NCBI GenBank assembly: GCA_964600165.1
Contig: CAZRIP010000023.1
Location: forward strand, 1 to 35,354
From: CAZRIP01 sp964600165
GTDB taxonomy: Bacteria; Elusimicrobiota; Elusimicrobia; UBA1565; UBA9628
Length of the DNA stretch: 35,354 bases
Reading direction: 5' to 3'
Of this stretch, positions 7,753 to 15,412 are shown piece after piece. A program made the translations under genes and the position numbers. Below the pieces are notes generated by a model. It had not been told where the DNA came from. It saw nothing but the letters and a program-made list of their open reading frames with translations, and did not search any database. Positions within the stretch are counted from its first letter, which is position 1, and every line of letters begins with the position of its first letter.

Positions 7753-9023
7753 TTGCGCCTGCGCGCGGGGTTGACCCGGCGCACCCGCGCGCCGGCGGCG
7801 CGCAGCTTGGCCTCGACGCGCTCGTAGCCGCGGTCGACGTGATAGACGCGCTGCAGCGTCGTCTTACCTTTGGCGGCGAGACCGGCGATGAGGAGCGCCG
7901 CGCCCGCGCGCAGGTCCGAGGCCATCACCGGCGCGCCGGTCAGGCCCGCGACGCCCGCGATGGCGGCCTGCCCGCCCGCGACGCCGATCGACGCGCCCAT
8001 GCGCGCGAGCTCCGCCGCGTGCATGAAGCGGTTCTCGAAGACGCTCTCGGTGACGATGCTCGCCCCCGAGGCGACGGCCATGAGCGCCATCCACGGCGCC
8101 TGCAGGTCCGTGGGAAAACCGGGATGAGGCGCCGTCTTGATCGATACGCTCGCCGGGCGGCCGCGCATGTCCACGGAAAGCCCGTTCTTGGTTTCGGCGA
8201 TGCGCGCTCCTGTCTTTCTCAAGGCGGCGATCACGGCCGAAAGATCGCGCGCGCGCGCGCCGCGCAGCTCGAGGCGCCCTCCCGCCGCCGCGCAGGCGAT
8301 CAAGTAGGTCCCCGCCTCGATGCGGTCGGGGATGACGGAGTGCGCCGCGCCGCGCAGCTGCCGGCGGCCGTCCACCGTGATCCGCGCCGTGCCCGCGCCC
8401 TTGACGGCCGCGCCCAGCTTGTTCAGGAAATCCTGAAGGTCCTCGATCTCCGGCTCGCGCGCGGCGTTCTCGATGATCGTGCGGCCCGGAGTGACGGCCG
8501 CGGCCATCATCACGTGCTCGGTGGCGCCCACGCTCGGGAACTTGAAGCGCACGCGGCCCGCGCGCAGCTGCGGCGCGGCCGAAAGGATCACGTCGCCGTG
8601 GTCGGAGATCTCGCGCGCTCCGAGGTCGCGGAAAGCCTTCAAATGGATGTCGATCGGCCGAAGACCGATGGCGCAGCCGCCCGGGATCGGCACGCGCACG
8701 AGCCCGAAGCGCGCGAGCAGCGGCCCGGCCACGAGCACCGAGGCCCGCATCTGCTTGACGATGTCGTAGGGCGCCTGCGTCTTGAGCGAGCCGCTGCCGG
8801 TCACGGTCACCGACGCGCCGCGCACGGCGATCTTCTTGCCGAGCGCTTCCAAAAGACGGATCGTGGTCTTGATATCGCGCAGCTCGGTGGGGACGTTGCC
8901 AAGTCGGCACGGCTCGTCGGTGAGCAGCGTGGCGATCAGGATGGGCAGGGCCGAGTTCTTCGAGCCGCTGATCCTGACCGCGCCGCGCAGGGGGCGCCCG
9001 CCTTCGATGATGAGCTGGTCCAT
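7749..9023 (-). CDS. murA: UDP-N-acetylglucosamine 1-carboxyvinyltransferase
   Basis: Catalyses the first committed step of peptidoglycan synthesis, transfer of enolpyruvate from PEP to UDP-GlcNAc. The 424-residue protein has the N-terminal SGSKNSALP with Lys22 and Asn23, and the catalytic loop PGGCAIGLRPID with Cys117, the residue attacked by fosfomycin. Because Cys rather than Asp occupies this place, the enzyme is predicted to be fosfomycin sensitive (family knowledge). It follows prmC with a 36-nt gap holding a possible promoter, and is coupled to folC by a GTGA overlap. Confidence 0.96.
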   Translation of the reverse strand: MDQLIIEGGRPLRGAVRISGSKNSALPILIATLLTDEPCRLGNVPTELRDIKTTIRLLEALGKKIAVRGASVTVTGSGSLKTQAPYDIVKQMRASVLVAGPLLARFGLVRVPIPGGCAIGLRPIDIHLKAFRDLGAREISDHGDVILSAAPQLRAGRVRFKFPSVGATEHVMMAAAVTPGRTIIENAAREPEIEDLQDFLNKLGAAVKGAGTARITVDGRRQLRGAAHSVIPDRIEAGTYLIACAAAGGRLELRGARARDLSAVIAALRKTGARIAETKNGLSVDMRGRPASVSIKTAPHPGFPTDLQAPWMALMAVASGASIVTESVFENRFMHAAELARMGASIGVAGGQAAIAGVAGLTGAPVMASDLRAGAALLIAGLAAKGKTTLQRVYHVDRGYERVEAKLRAAGARVRRVNPARRRK

Positions 9024-9043
9024 GAAGGTATTACAAGGCGAGG

Positions 9044-9049
9044 ATTATA
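9044..9049 (-). promoter_or_regulatory. Possible internal -10 element before murA
   Basis: A perfect TATAAT on the minus strand (9049-9044) lies in the AT-rich 36-nt gap between prmC and murA, 20 nt before the murA ATG. No -35 is recognisable at 16-18 bp, so it may be a weak internal promoter or chance. Confidence 0.3.
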
Positions 9050-9059
9050 CTTTTTACGC

Positions 9060-9911
9060 CTAACGCCGGGCGACGGCGATGCGGTCGAGGGCCTGGAGGT
9101 CCTTCATGACGTTGACCATCGCCAGCCCTTGGGACTCGAGGAGCTTGACCACGGCGGAGCCTTGATCGTGTCCGATCTCGAGCACGAGCCAGCCGCCCGG
9201 CTTGAGGAGCAAAGGCGCCTGCGCGACCAAGGCGCGGATGGCCGACAGCCCGTCGGGGCCGCCGTCCAAGGCCAGGCGCGGCTCCTTGAGCACTTCCGGC
9301 TCGAGGCGGTCGACCTCGCGCGACGGGATGTACGGCGGGTTCGAAATGACGAGATCGGCCCAGCCTTTCGGCGCGGCACCGGTCTTGAAGAGGTCCTCGC
9401 GCACGAAGCGCAGCTGCCTGATCTTGCCCGTCGCGAGCGCGTTGCGCTCGGCGAGCTGCAGCGCGGCCGGGCTGATCTCGGTGGCGTAGATGATCGCGTT
9501 GGGCAGCTGCGCGGCGAGCGCGATGGCGACGCAGCCCGTGCCCGTGCCGATCTCGACGACGTGGAGCGTCTCGTGGCGGCGCCCTTCGAGAAGACGGATC
9601 GCGGCCGACACCACCTCCTCGGTCTCGGGCCGAGGGATCAGCGCCTGCGGCCCGACCGCGAGCTCGAGCCCGTAGAACGGCTGCGTGCCGAGGACGTAGG
9701 CGAGCGGGATTCGCCGCCCTCGCTCATGGACGAGGTTCCAGAAGTGGTTGCCGATCTTTTCCGAGACGGACCGCGGAAGCTGGAGCGCGAGGCTTCCGCG
9801 GGAGATCTTCAGGACGTGCGCGAGGATGAATTCCGCGTTCGCCCGCGCCTCGGCGACGCCTTTAGACTCGAGGTGCTTGATCCCCTTGTCGAGCCACCCG
9901 GCGACGGTCAT
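9060..9911 (-). CDS. prmC: Peptide chain release factor N5-glutamine methyltransferase
   Basis: Methylates the Gln of the GGQ motif in release factors RF1 and RF2 using S-adenosylmethionine. The 283-residue product has the HemK N-terminal helical domain (about 1-75), then a Rossmann methyltransferase domain with the SAM motif EIGTGTG at 120-126 and the diagnostic NPPY at 191-194, which holds the target glutamine. It lies 26 nt downstream of prfA, which encodes its substrate, a very common bacterial pairing. The stop is TAG. Confidence 0.95.
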   Translation of the reverse strand: MTVAGWLDKGIKHLESKGVAEARANAEFILAHVLKISRGSLALQLPRSVSEKIGNHFWNLVHERGRRIPLAYVLGTQPFYGLELAVGPQALIPRPETEEVVSAAIRLLEGRRHETLHVVEIGTGTGCVAIALAAQLPNAIIYATEISPAALQLAERNALATGKIRQLRFVREDLFKTGAAPKGWADLVISNPPYIPSREVDRLEPEVLKEPRLALDGGPDGLSAIRALVAQAPLLLKPGGWLVLEIGHDQGSAVVKLLESQGLAMVNVMKDLQALDRIAVARR

Positions 9912-9937
9912 ATTTCAAAGCGGTGCCAGGCGCCGTT

Positions 9938-10990
9938 TCAACTTTCCAGCGCGAGGCGCTGCGCTTCTTCTTTGAGGGCCTCGAGGACGGGGGCGAGCTC
10001 GCCTTCCATGATGGCCGGCAGGTTGTGCCAAGAGCGCTCGAGGCGGTGGTCGGTGACGCGGCTCTGCGGGAAATTGTAAGTGCGGATCTTCTCCGAGCGG
10101 TCGCCCGTGCCGACTTGGATCCGACGCGCCGCCACGTTCGTCGCCTTCTCCTTCTCGCGCTGGGCGTCGACGAGCTTGGACTGCAGCATCTTCATCGCTT
10201 TATTGCGATTCTTGAGCTGCGAGCGCTCCTCTTGGCACTGCACGACGACGCCGGTCGGCACGTGCGTGATGCGGATCGCCGTCTCGACCTTGTTGACGTT
10301 CTGGCCGCCGGCGCCGCCCGCGCGGTAGGTGTCGACCTTGAGGTCCTCGGGGTTGATCGTGATCTCCGTCTCCTCGGCCTCGGGCATGACGGCGACGGTG
10401 ACCGTCGAGGTGTGGATGCGGCCGGACGCCTCCGTCTGCGGCACGCGCTGCACGCGGTGCACGCCCCCTTCGTTGGCGAGCCAGCCGAACACGCCGTCGC
10501 CCTCGATGGAGACGACGGCCTGCTTGATGCCCTTGAGGCCGGTGCTCGCGACCTCCATCGGCTCGACTTTCCAGCCTTTGAGCTCGGCGAAGCGGGTGTA
10601 AGCGCGCAGAAGCTCCGCCGCGAAGAGCGCGGCCTCGTCGCCGCCGGCGCCGGCGCGGATCTCCAGGAACACGCTCTTGCCCGCGTTGGGGTCCTTGGGC
10701 AGCAAGTCGATGCGCAGCTGCCGCTCGAGCTCTTTGAGGCGCTCGGAGATCTTGGGCTTTTCCTGGGCCGCGAGGTCCTTCATCTCGGCGTCGGAGCCCG
10801 CGAGCCAGCTGTCGAGTTCTTTGACGTCGGACTCGAGCTTGGCGAGCTCGCGGATGCGCGCGATCACGGGTAAAAGCTCGGAATGGCGGCGCGAAAGGTC
10901 CTTGAGCTCGGCGGGCGGCACCGTGCCGGCCGAAAGCCGGGACTCGATCTCCGAGAACTCGGCCTCGAGCCTGGTGAGTTTGGCGTCCAT
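9938..10990 (-). CDS. prfA: Peptide chain release factor 1
   Basis: Recognises UAA and UAG stop codons and triggers peptide release on the ribosome. The 350-residue protein contains a coiled N-terminal region, the PCRF domain, the RF1-type codon-recognition tripeptide PQT (184-186, a PxT motif rather than the RF2 SPF) and the catalytic GGQ at 228-230. Presence of RF1 and of TAG stops on many genes here argues that TAG is an ordinary stop in this organism. The gene follows rpmE after a hairpin terminator, with a TATATA sequence 5 nt before the ATG. It is the first of prfA-prmC-murA-folC-ROK-lptD. Confidence 0.97.
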   Translation of the reverse strand: MDAKLTRLEAEFSEIESRLSAGTVPPAELKDLSRRHSELLPVIARIRELAKLESDVKELDSWLAGSDAEMKDLAAQEKPKISERLKELERQLRIDLLPKDPNAGKSVFLEIRAGAGGDEAALFAAELLRAYTRFAELKGWKVEPMEVASTGLKGIKQAVVSIEGDGVFGWLANEGGVHRVQRVPQTEASGRIHTSTVTVAVMPEAEETEITINPEDLKVDTYRAGGAGGQNVNKVETAIRITHVPTGVVVQCQEERSQLKNRNKAMKMLQSKLVDAQREKEKATNVAARRIQVGTGDRSEKIRTYNFPQSRVTDHRLERSWHNLPAIMEGELAPVLEALKEEAQRLALES

Positions 10991-11000
10991 GGGCTTATAT

Positions 11001-11043
11001 AAAAGGGAGAGCCCCGGCCCAAGGGCCGAGGCTCCATCCTTTT
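11001..11043 (-). terminator. Terminator-like hairpin between rpmE and prfA
   Basis: A 12-bp stem with one mismatch (11009-11020 with 11023-11034) is flanked by AAAAGGG on one side and CCTTTT on the other. In the minus direction it is followed by CCCTTTTATAT. It probably ends rpmE transcripts wholly or partly. It shares the string AGAGCCCC and the A/T flanks with the terminator at 3382-3424. Confidence 0.65.
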
Positions 11044-11051
11044 CGGTCTAG

Positions 11052-11402
11052 CTAAGCCTTCTTCGCGGGACCGGCCGGCTTCTTGGCGCCCTTTTCGTCT
11101 TCCTTCTTGGGCGCGGTCGAGAGCACCTTGCGCTTGGCGGCGGCGCCGACGTGCTCGATCTTCTTGGTGAGCTTGGCGGCCTTGCGCACGATCGTCTTGC
11201 CCTGCGTGGACTCGAAGCGCTTCTTGAAGCGCTCGACGCGTCCCGCGGTGTCGACGAGGCGCTGCTGGCCCGTGTAGAACGGGTGGCAGTTGGAACAAAT
11301 TTCGAGCTTGATGAGCTCCTTGGTCGAGCGCGTCTCGAACGTGTTGCCGCACGCGCAAATGACCTTGGAAACGACGTAGAGCGGATGAATGCCTGCTTTC
11401 AT
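11052..11402 (-). CDS. rpmE: 50S ribosomal protein L31, zinc form, with C-terminal extension
   Basis: Ribosomal large-subunit protein. The first about 70 residues are canonical L31 with the zinc Cys pairs CxC (in VICACGN) and CxxC (in ICSNCHPFYTG). The protein is 116 residues, about 45 longer than usual, because of a lysine/alanine-rich basic tail ending PAGPAKKA. Such tails probably contact rRNA (inference). The ATG at 11402 is preceded by an AAGGA Shine-Dalgarno sequence about 15 nt away. The stop is TAG. It heads the minus-strand prfA cluster and is divergent from the GDT1-like gene. Confidence 0.95.
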   Translation of the reverse strand: MKAGIHPLYVVSKVICACGNTFETRSTKELIKLEICSNCHPFYTGQQRLVDTAGRVERFKKRFESTQGKTIVRKAAKLTKKIEHVGAAAKRKVLSTAPKKEDEKGAKKPAGPAKKA

Positions 11403-11441
11403 GGGATCTTTTTTGGTCCTTGGTTAGAGAGCGACCCCGCC

Positions 11442-11471
11442 AGTATAGCAATAATTTGGCGTTCTCGTCGA
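11442..11471 (-). promoter_or_regulatory. Promoter of rpmE
   Basis: On the minus strand a TCGACG -35 (11471-11466) and TATACT -10 (11447-11442) are separated by 18 bp, giving a leader of about 35 nt. It overlaps the divergent promoter of the GDT1-like gene. Confidence 0.5.
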
Positions 11472-11485
11472 GCATGCGCTAGACT
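11456..11485 (+). promoter_or_regulatory. Promoter of the GDT1-like gene, apparently leaderless
   Basis: TTGGCG (11456-11461) and TAGACT (11480-11485) are 18 bp apart. Only 6 nt separate the -10 from the ATG at 11492, and no Shine-Dalgarno sequence is present. Confidence 0.45.
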
Positions 11486-11491
11486 CTTCCC

Positions 11492-12037
11492 ATGAGGGTC
11501 TTTCTCTCCGTCTTCGCGCTGATCTTCGTCGCCGAGCTTCCCGGCAAGACGACCTTCGCGACGATCCTGCTCGCCGCGCGCTCGCGCCCGTGGAAAGTGT
11601 TCCTCGGCGCTTGCGCGGCGTTTCTCATCCACGTCGTCATCGCGATCGCGGCGGGGCGGCTGCTCGCCCGCATGCCCCCGCGGATACTGCAAGCGTGCGT
11701 GGGCGCGATCTTCCTCGCGCTCGCCGTGGTCCTCTGGCGCGAGGGCTCGAGGACGGAGCCGCTGCCGGCGCGCGCGGGCGGCTTCGCCGGAGCTTTCGCG
11801 CTCGTCTTCGTCGCGCAGTGGGGCGACCCGAGCCAGCTCGCCACGGCCGCGCTCGCGGCGCGCTACTCCGCGGCCGCCGTCTTCGCGCCGGCGACGCTCG
11901 CGTTCTGGTCGATCGCGGGACTAGCCTCGGCGCTCGGCCGCCATTCCAAGGCGCGCGTTCCCGCAAAGCTGCTGCACCGCGCCGCGGCCGCCGTCTTCGC
12001 CGCGCTCGGGCTCATCCTGCTCACCCGGGCAGCGTGA
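11492..12037 (+). CDS. TMEM165/GDT1 (UPF0016) family cation exchanger
   Basis: A 181-residue inner-membrane protein with two homologous halves of three hydrophobic helices each. The family transports Mn2+/Ca2+ using two E-x-G-D-(K/R)-(T/S) motifs. Here the first is ELPGKT (residues 15-20), which keeps the Glu but has Gly where the family has Asp. The second is QWGDPS (109-114), which keeps Asp112 but has Gln for Glu. Each half is therefore degenerate in a complementary way. The 3' end overlaps the convergent sensor kinase gene by 17 nt. The neighbours do not show its substrate. Family assignment is firm, activity is uncertain. Confidence 0.85.
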   Translation: MRVFLSVFALIFVAELPGKTTFATILLAARSRPWKVFLGACAAFLIHVVIAIAAGRLLARMPPRILQACVGAIFLALAVVLWREGSRTEPLPARAGGFAGAFALVFVAQWGDPSQLATAALAARYSAAAVFAPATLAFWSIAGLASALGRHSKARVPAKLLHRAAAAVFAALGLILLTRAA

Positions 12038-13316
12038 AGTAAAACGACGCCCCCTCGCCCTCCTTCGACTCGACCCAGATGCGGCCGCCGTGCCGCTCGA
12101 CGATCTTCTTGCAGATCGCCAGGCCGATGCCCGTGCCGGGATACTTCCCGCGCGCGTTGAGCCGCTTGAACATCACGAAGACTTGATCTCGGTACTGCGG
12201 GTCGATCCCTATCCCATTGTCGCGCACGCAGACGCGCCACGACGCGCCGTCGCGCTGGGCCGATAGGCGGACCTCCGGCGCGCGCTCGCCGCGGAACTTG
12301 AGCGCGTTGCCGATCAAGTTCAAGAAGAGCTGCCCGAGCTGCCCGCGGTCGGCGGAAACGGTCGGCAGCGCGTCCCAGGAGACCCGCGCTCCGGACTCGC
12401 CGATCTTCTCTTTGAGCGTGTCGACGGCCTCGGCCGCGAGCGTCTCGAGCGCGACGGCCTCGAAGGGCCGGCCCTGGGTGCCGACGCGGGAGAAAGAAAG
12501 CAGGTCCTTGATGAGATCGCTCATCCGCTTTGACCCGTCGACGATGACGCGCAGGAACTCTTGCCCTTCCGAGTCGAGCCGGGAATGGTAGCGCCGCTCG
12601 AGCAGCTGGCAATAGCTGACGACCTTTCGCAGCGGTTCTTGCAAGTCGTGCGAGGCGACGAAAGCGAACTGCTCGAGCTCCTGGTTCGAGCGGCGCAGCT
12701 CCTCGGCCAGCCGCGCCTCGCCGACGAGGTCCCGGAAGCGCCGCGTCATCGGGACGATCAAGGAGACGTCGAGCGCGAATGCGAGGAGGAAGATCAAGGC
12801 GCCGCTCAGGCCCGCGAGGGCGAACGCGCCGCGCGCCTCGCGCCGCACCCGCGCCAGAGCCAGCGTCACCGTCACGACTCCCACGTCCTCTCTGTAGCGC
12901 CGCGAGCCGGGCGCCGGCTCGATCGCGTGCGACGCCTCGACGACGGCGCCGTCCTTCGATCCGAGCCCCTCGCGCGACGCGAGCGTCCGGCCGCGCTCGT
13001 CGGAAACGACGATGCGGACGAGGTCCGGGAAATCCGACGAGGCGTCGAGGAGGCGCCGCAAGCCCGCCGCGTCCTCGATCTCCGCCGGAACGAACGCCGC
13101 CCGGCCGAGGAACGTGGCCATGGCGCCCGCGCGATGCGCTTGCTCCTCGCGGCCCAAGATCTCCATCTGCCGGCTCGTGACGGCGAGCGTCGCCGCCAGC
13201 ACGGCCAGCGTCGTGACGGAGAGCAAGCCGATCATCGCGACGGCGAACAGGTTCCAGCGCCGGGTGACGTCGGCGACGTCCTGCCCGAGCCGGCGGGTCA
13301 ATGCACGGCGCGCCAC
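12021..13316 (-). CDS. Membrane sensor histidine kinase (phytochrome-like HisKA)
   Basis: A 431-residue two-component sensor. Transmembrane helix 1 spans about 23-47, a periplasmic domain of about 115 residues follows, then helix 2 (about 164-188), a linker and HisKA with the phospho-acceptor His223 in SHDLQEPLR. The HATPase domain shows NLIGNALKF, DNGIGID and GTGIGLAICKK. The GTG at 13316 was chosen because AAGGAGG lies 4 nt before it. A TTG at 13301 is the alternative, and the frame stays open much further upstream inside the neighbouring gene. It overlaps the binding-protein gene by about 19 nt, so the periplasmic protein probably feeds the sensor. No response regulator is adjacent. Confidence 0.88.
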   Translation of the reverse strand: MARRALTRRLGQDVADVTRRWNLFAVAMIGLLSVTTLAVLAATLAVTSRQMEILGREEQAHRAGAMATFLGRAAFVPAEIEDAAGLRRLLDASSDFPDLVRIVVSDERGRTLASREGLGSKDGAVVEASHAIEPAPGSRRYREDVGVVTVTLALARVRREARGAFALAGLSGALIFLLAFALDVSLIVPMTRRFRDLVGEARLAEELRRSNQELEQFAFVASHDLQEPLRKVVSYCQLLERRYHSRLDSEGQEFLRVIVDGSKRMSDLIKDLLSFSRVGTQGRPFEAVALETLAAEAVDTLKEKIGESGARVSWDALPTVSADRGQLGQLFLNLIGNALKFRGERAPEVRLSAQRDGASWRVCVRDNGIGIDPQYRDQVFVMFKRLNARGKYPGTGIGLAICKKIVERHGGRIWVESKEGEGASFYFTLPG

Positions 13317-14182
13317 GCGCCCTCCTTCGGACGAAGAGCGAAGCGCGAGGCGACCTTGGGGTTGAACAAGATCACGCCCGGCGGCCCGGTCGCCAGCGCG
13401 CCCGCGGGCCGTCCCGACAGGAGGTCGAGCACGCCGCGCGCCGCGCGCCCCGCGATGCCCGCGGCCGCGCCTTCCGAGCAGAACGCCGCCCCCCGCTCCA
13501 CTTCCCAGCGCCCCGACCCGATCAAGGGAACGCCCTGCGACAGCGATTCCTCGATGAGGAAGTCGAATCCCGCTCCGCGCGCGAGCAGCGGGTCTCCGAG
13601 CACCCAGACCGCGCGGGCCCGCGTCATCAGCGCCCGCGCGCCGGGAGCCAAGTCGCGGCGCCGCTCGACTTTGCGGGCGATGATCTTGATCGAGCGCTTG
13701 GCGGCCGCGACGCGGATCGATTGCAGCACGGACTCGTAGCCTTCCGCGTACAAGACGCCGAACCCGGAGCGCCACGAATCGGGAAGAGCGTCGAGCACGT
13801 CCTCGACGCTGTAGCCCAGCATGCCCGAGGCGCGCCCGTCCGAAAGCAGCCGCCCCTCGACGAGAGAAGCACCCGCGAGATAGACCGTCTCGTCCTCGAG
13901 CTCGTCGAGCGCGAAGCTCGCGGCCTCGTCGCCCACGGCGACGACGAACGGCGCGGCCGAGAGCCCGGCGGCGATCCGCCCCTTGTAGATCGGATCGCCC
14001 AGGCGCCCCGGGTCCACGTCGACGGCGTCGAAAGGAACGCCTTGGAGCCGCTTGCCCAGATCTCGCTCGATGGCCGCCGCGCGCGGGTCGGAGCGATCGA
14101 AGAGGATCGCGGGCCGCTGCTGGGCGCGCGCGCTCGCGCCGAGGACCGCCGCGATCAATCCCGCGGCGAGGCTTCCGATCAT
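13298..14182 (-). CDS. Periplasmic ABC-type substrate-binding protein (COG2984-like)
   Basis: A 294-residue protein with a signal peptide (cleavage after ASARA, residue 20) and the two-lobed fold pattern of the ABC_sub_bind/TrpX group: an N-terminal lobe, a hinge near LGYSVEDVLDALPD, and the FGVLYAEGYESVLQSI start of lobe 2. The C-terminal PGVILFNPKVA is typical of the family. No ABC permease or ATPase is nearby. Instead the gene lies between a porin and a sensor kinase, with a 4-nt gap to the former and overlap with the latter. This suggests a ligand-sensing rather than import role (inference). The ligand is unknown. Confidence 0.78.
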   Translation of the reverse strand: MIGSLAAGLIAAVLGASARAQQRPAILFDRSDPRAAAIERDLGKRLQGVPFDAVDVDPGRLGDPIYKGRIAAGLSAAPFVVAVGDEAASFALDELEDETVYLAGASLVEGRLLSDGRASGMLGYSVEDVLDALPDSWRSGFGVLYAEGYESVLQSIRVAAAKRSIKIIARKVERRRDLAPGARALMTRARAVWVLGDPLLARGAGFDFLIEESLSQGVPLIGSGRWEVERGAAFCSEGAAAGIAGRAARGVLDLLSGRPAGALATGPPGVILFNPKVASRFALRPKEGAWRAVH

Positions 14183-14186
14183 GGGC

Positions 14187-15341
14187 TCAGAACGTGACGA
14201 CGGCCGCGAGCTGCGCGCCGTCGACGCCGAGCTTGAGGGGGCCCGAGGCGAACGGCAGCTCGTAGGAAAAATGGAGGTACTCGGCCTTCGCCGTCAGCTG
14301 CGGCGAAACGTGCAGCGCCGCGCCCGCGGTCAAGGCGCGCAGCACCTCGCGGTTGGCGCCGCCGTCGTCGGGCTTGCTGCGATAAAATTCCCATTGGAGA
14401 TACGGCGCGAGCGTCTTGCCGCGCACTTTCAAATCCTCGTAGGAGACCGCCGTGAAGTAGCCGTCGGTGTGCCAGTTCGGGTCGCCGACGTTGGCCGCGA
14501 AGCCCTGGTCGCCGCGCACGCCCAGGCGCAGCGCCTCCGCGAGGAAATCGACGCCGTGGAGGAGAAAATGCGCGTGCGCGCCCAGCAGCTGCATGGGCTC
14601 GAGGCCGCTCGAGTCCCAATCGCCCCAGTAGCCGGAGACGCCGACCTCGGCCTGCGCGCCGGCGAGCTTCGTCGCCTGCAGCCTGCCGCCGACCGCCGGC
14701 TTGTGGTTGTTGTCCGCCGAGCGCAGATTGCTGACGAGCGTGATGCCGCCCGGAAGGCTCGGCAGGCGCAAGGCGTCCTTCTGGCCCTGCGCCGAGCCGT
14801 AGCCGTTGACGACGTAGGCGTCGGCCTCGAGCGTGAAGTGATTAAACGGCGCGTCCTGGCGGCCGGCGACGCCCCAGTCGGCGATCGGCAGGCCCAGGAT
14901 CGACGACTGGAAGACCGGCGCCGTGAGCTCCTCGCGCTGGAACGAATAGAAGCGGTTCTCGTTGAAGTAGTTGAAAGGGATGGTGACCCGGCCGCCGCGC
15001 AGCGTCGTCTCCGCGTACGGGGTCCAGTCGAGAAAGGCGTACGGCATCTGGATCGAGCCGACCGTGTTGCCGATCTGCCGGAAATCGAGGTCCATCTGGA
15101 ATGTCAGGTCTTCCTGGACCTGCGTGGTCGCGAAGAGCCCGATCGCGTCGGCGGTGAAGCCGCGCGAGGTCAGCCGCCCCGGGGCGAGGCCGAAGTTCGC
15201 GAGCGTCGCCGGCGAGCCGGAGACCGAGGCGTTGGCCCCGCCGTCGTAGCGCAGGTCGCCGTAGCCCGTGAAGACGACCTTCGCCTGGGCGGGCGCCGCG
15301 GCGAGCAGCGCGGCGCCCGCGGCGAAAATGACAAATTTCAC
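14187..15341 (-). CDS. Porin-like outer-membrane beta-barrel protein
   Basis: A 384-residue protein with a signal peptide ending PAQA (residue 20), alternating hydrophobic beta strands throughout, frequent aromatic girdle residues, and a C-terminal Phe (AAVVTF) as recognised by the Bam machinery. It is probably a passive or substrate-selective channel. The start is GTG at 15341. An extended -10 (TGCTACAGT) lies 7 nt upstream and there is no Shine-Dalgarno sequence, so the mRNA may be leaderless. It heads the porin / binding protein / sensor kinase unit just after kdpE. Substrate unknown. Confidence 0.75.
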   Translation of the reverse strand: MKFVIFAAGAALLAAAPAQAKVVFTGYGDLRYDGGANASVSGSPATLANFGLAPGRLTSRGFTADAIGLFATTQVQEDLTFQMDLDFRQIGNTVGSIQMPYAFLDWTPYAETTLRGGRVTIPFNYFNENRFYSFQREELTAPVFQSSILGLPIADWGVAGRQDAPFNHFTLEADAYVVNGYGSAQGQKDALRLPSLPGGITLVSNLRSADNNHKPAVGGRLQATKLAGAQAEVGVSGYWGDWDSSGLEPMQLLGAHAHFLLHGVDFLAEALRLGVRGDQGFAANVGDPNWHTDGYFTAVSYEDLKVRGKTLAPYLQWEFYRSKPDDGGANREVLRALTAGAALHVSPQLTAKAEYLHFSYELPFASGPLKLGVDGAQLAAVVTF

Positions 15342-15348
15342 GGCCGAG

Positions 15349-15357
15349 ACTGTAGCA
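15349..15357 (-). promoter_or_regulatory. Extended -10 promoter of the porin gene, apparently leaderless
   Basis: The minus strand reads TGCTACAGT (TGn plus TACAGT), with 7 nt to the GTG start. It lies in the 71-nt gap after kdpE. No clear -35. Confidence 0.4.
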
Positions 15358-15412
15358 AGGAGGCCGCGGCCGGCCGAATATCGGCGAGGTCAGGATTTCG
15401 CGACGATCGCGT

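Noticed and set aside
8242..8256. Alternating GC tract (cgcgcgcgcgcgc) inside murA as a regulatory or Z-DNA element
   Set aside because: It lies in a well-conserved coding region and is explained by Ala/Arg codons in a GC-rich genome.
13317..13775. Long N-terminal extension of the sensor kinase
   Set aside because: This stretch is an out-of-frame reading of the binding-protein gene. A start codon with Shine-Dalgarno exists at 13316.
15368..15410. Small GC-rich inverted repeats between kdpE and the porin as a terminator
   Set aside because: Stems are only 4-5 bp and no T-run follows, so a terminator cannot be supported.
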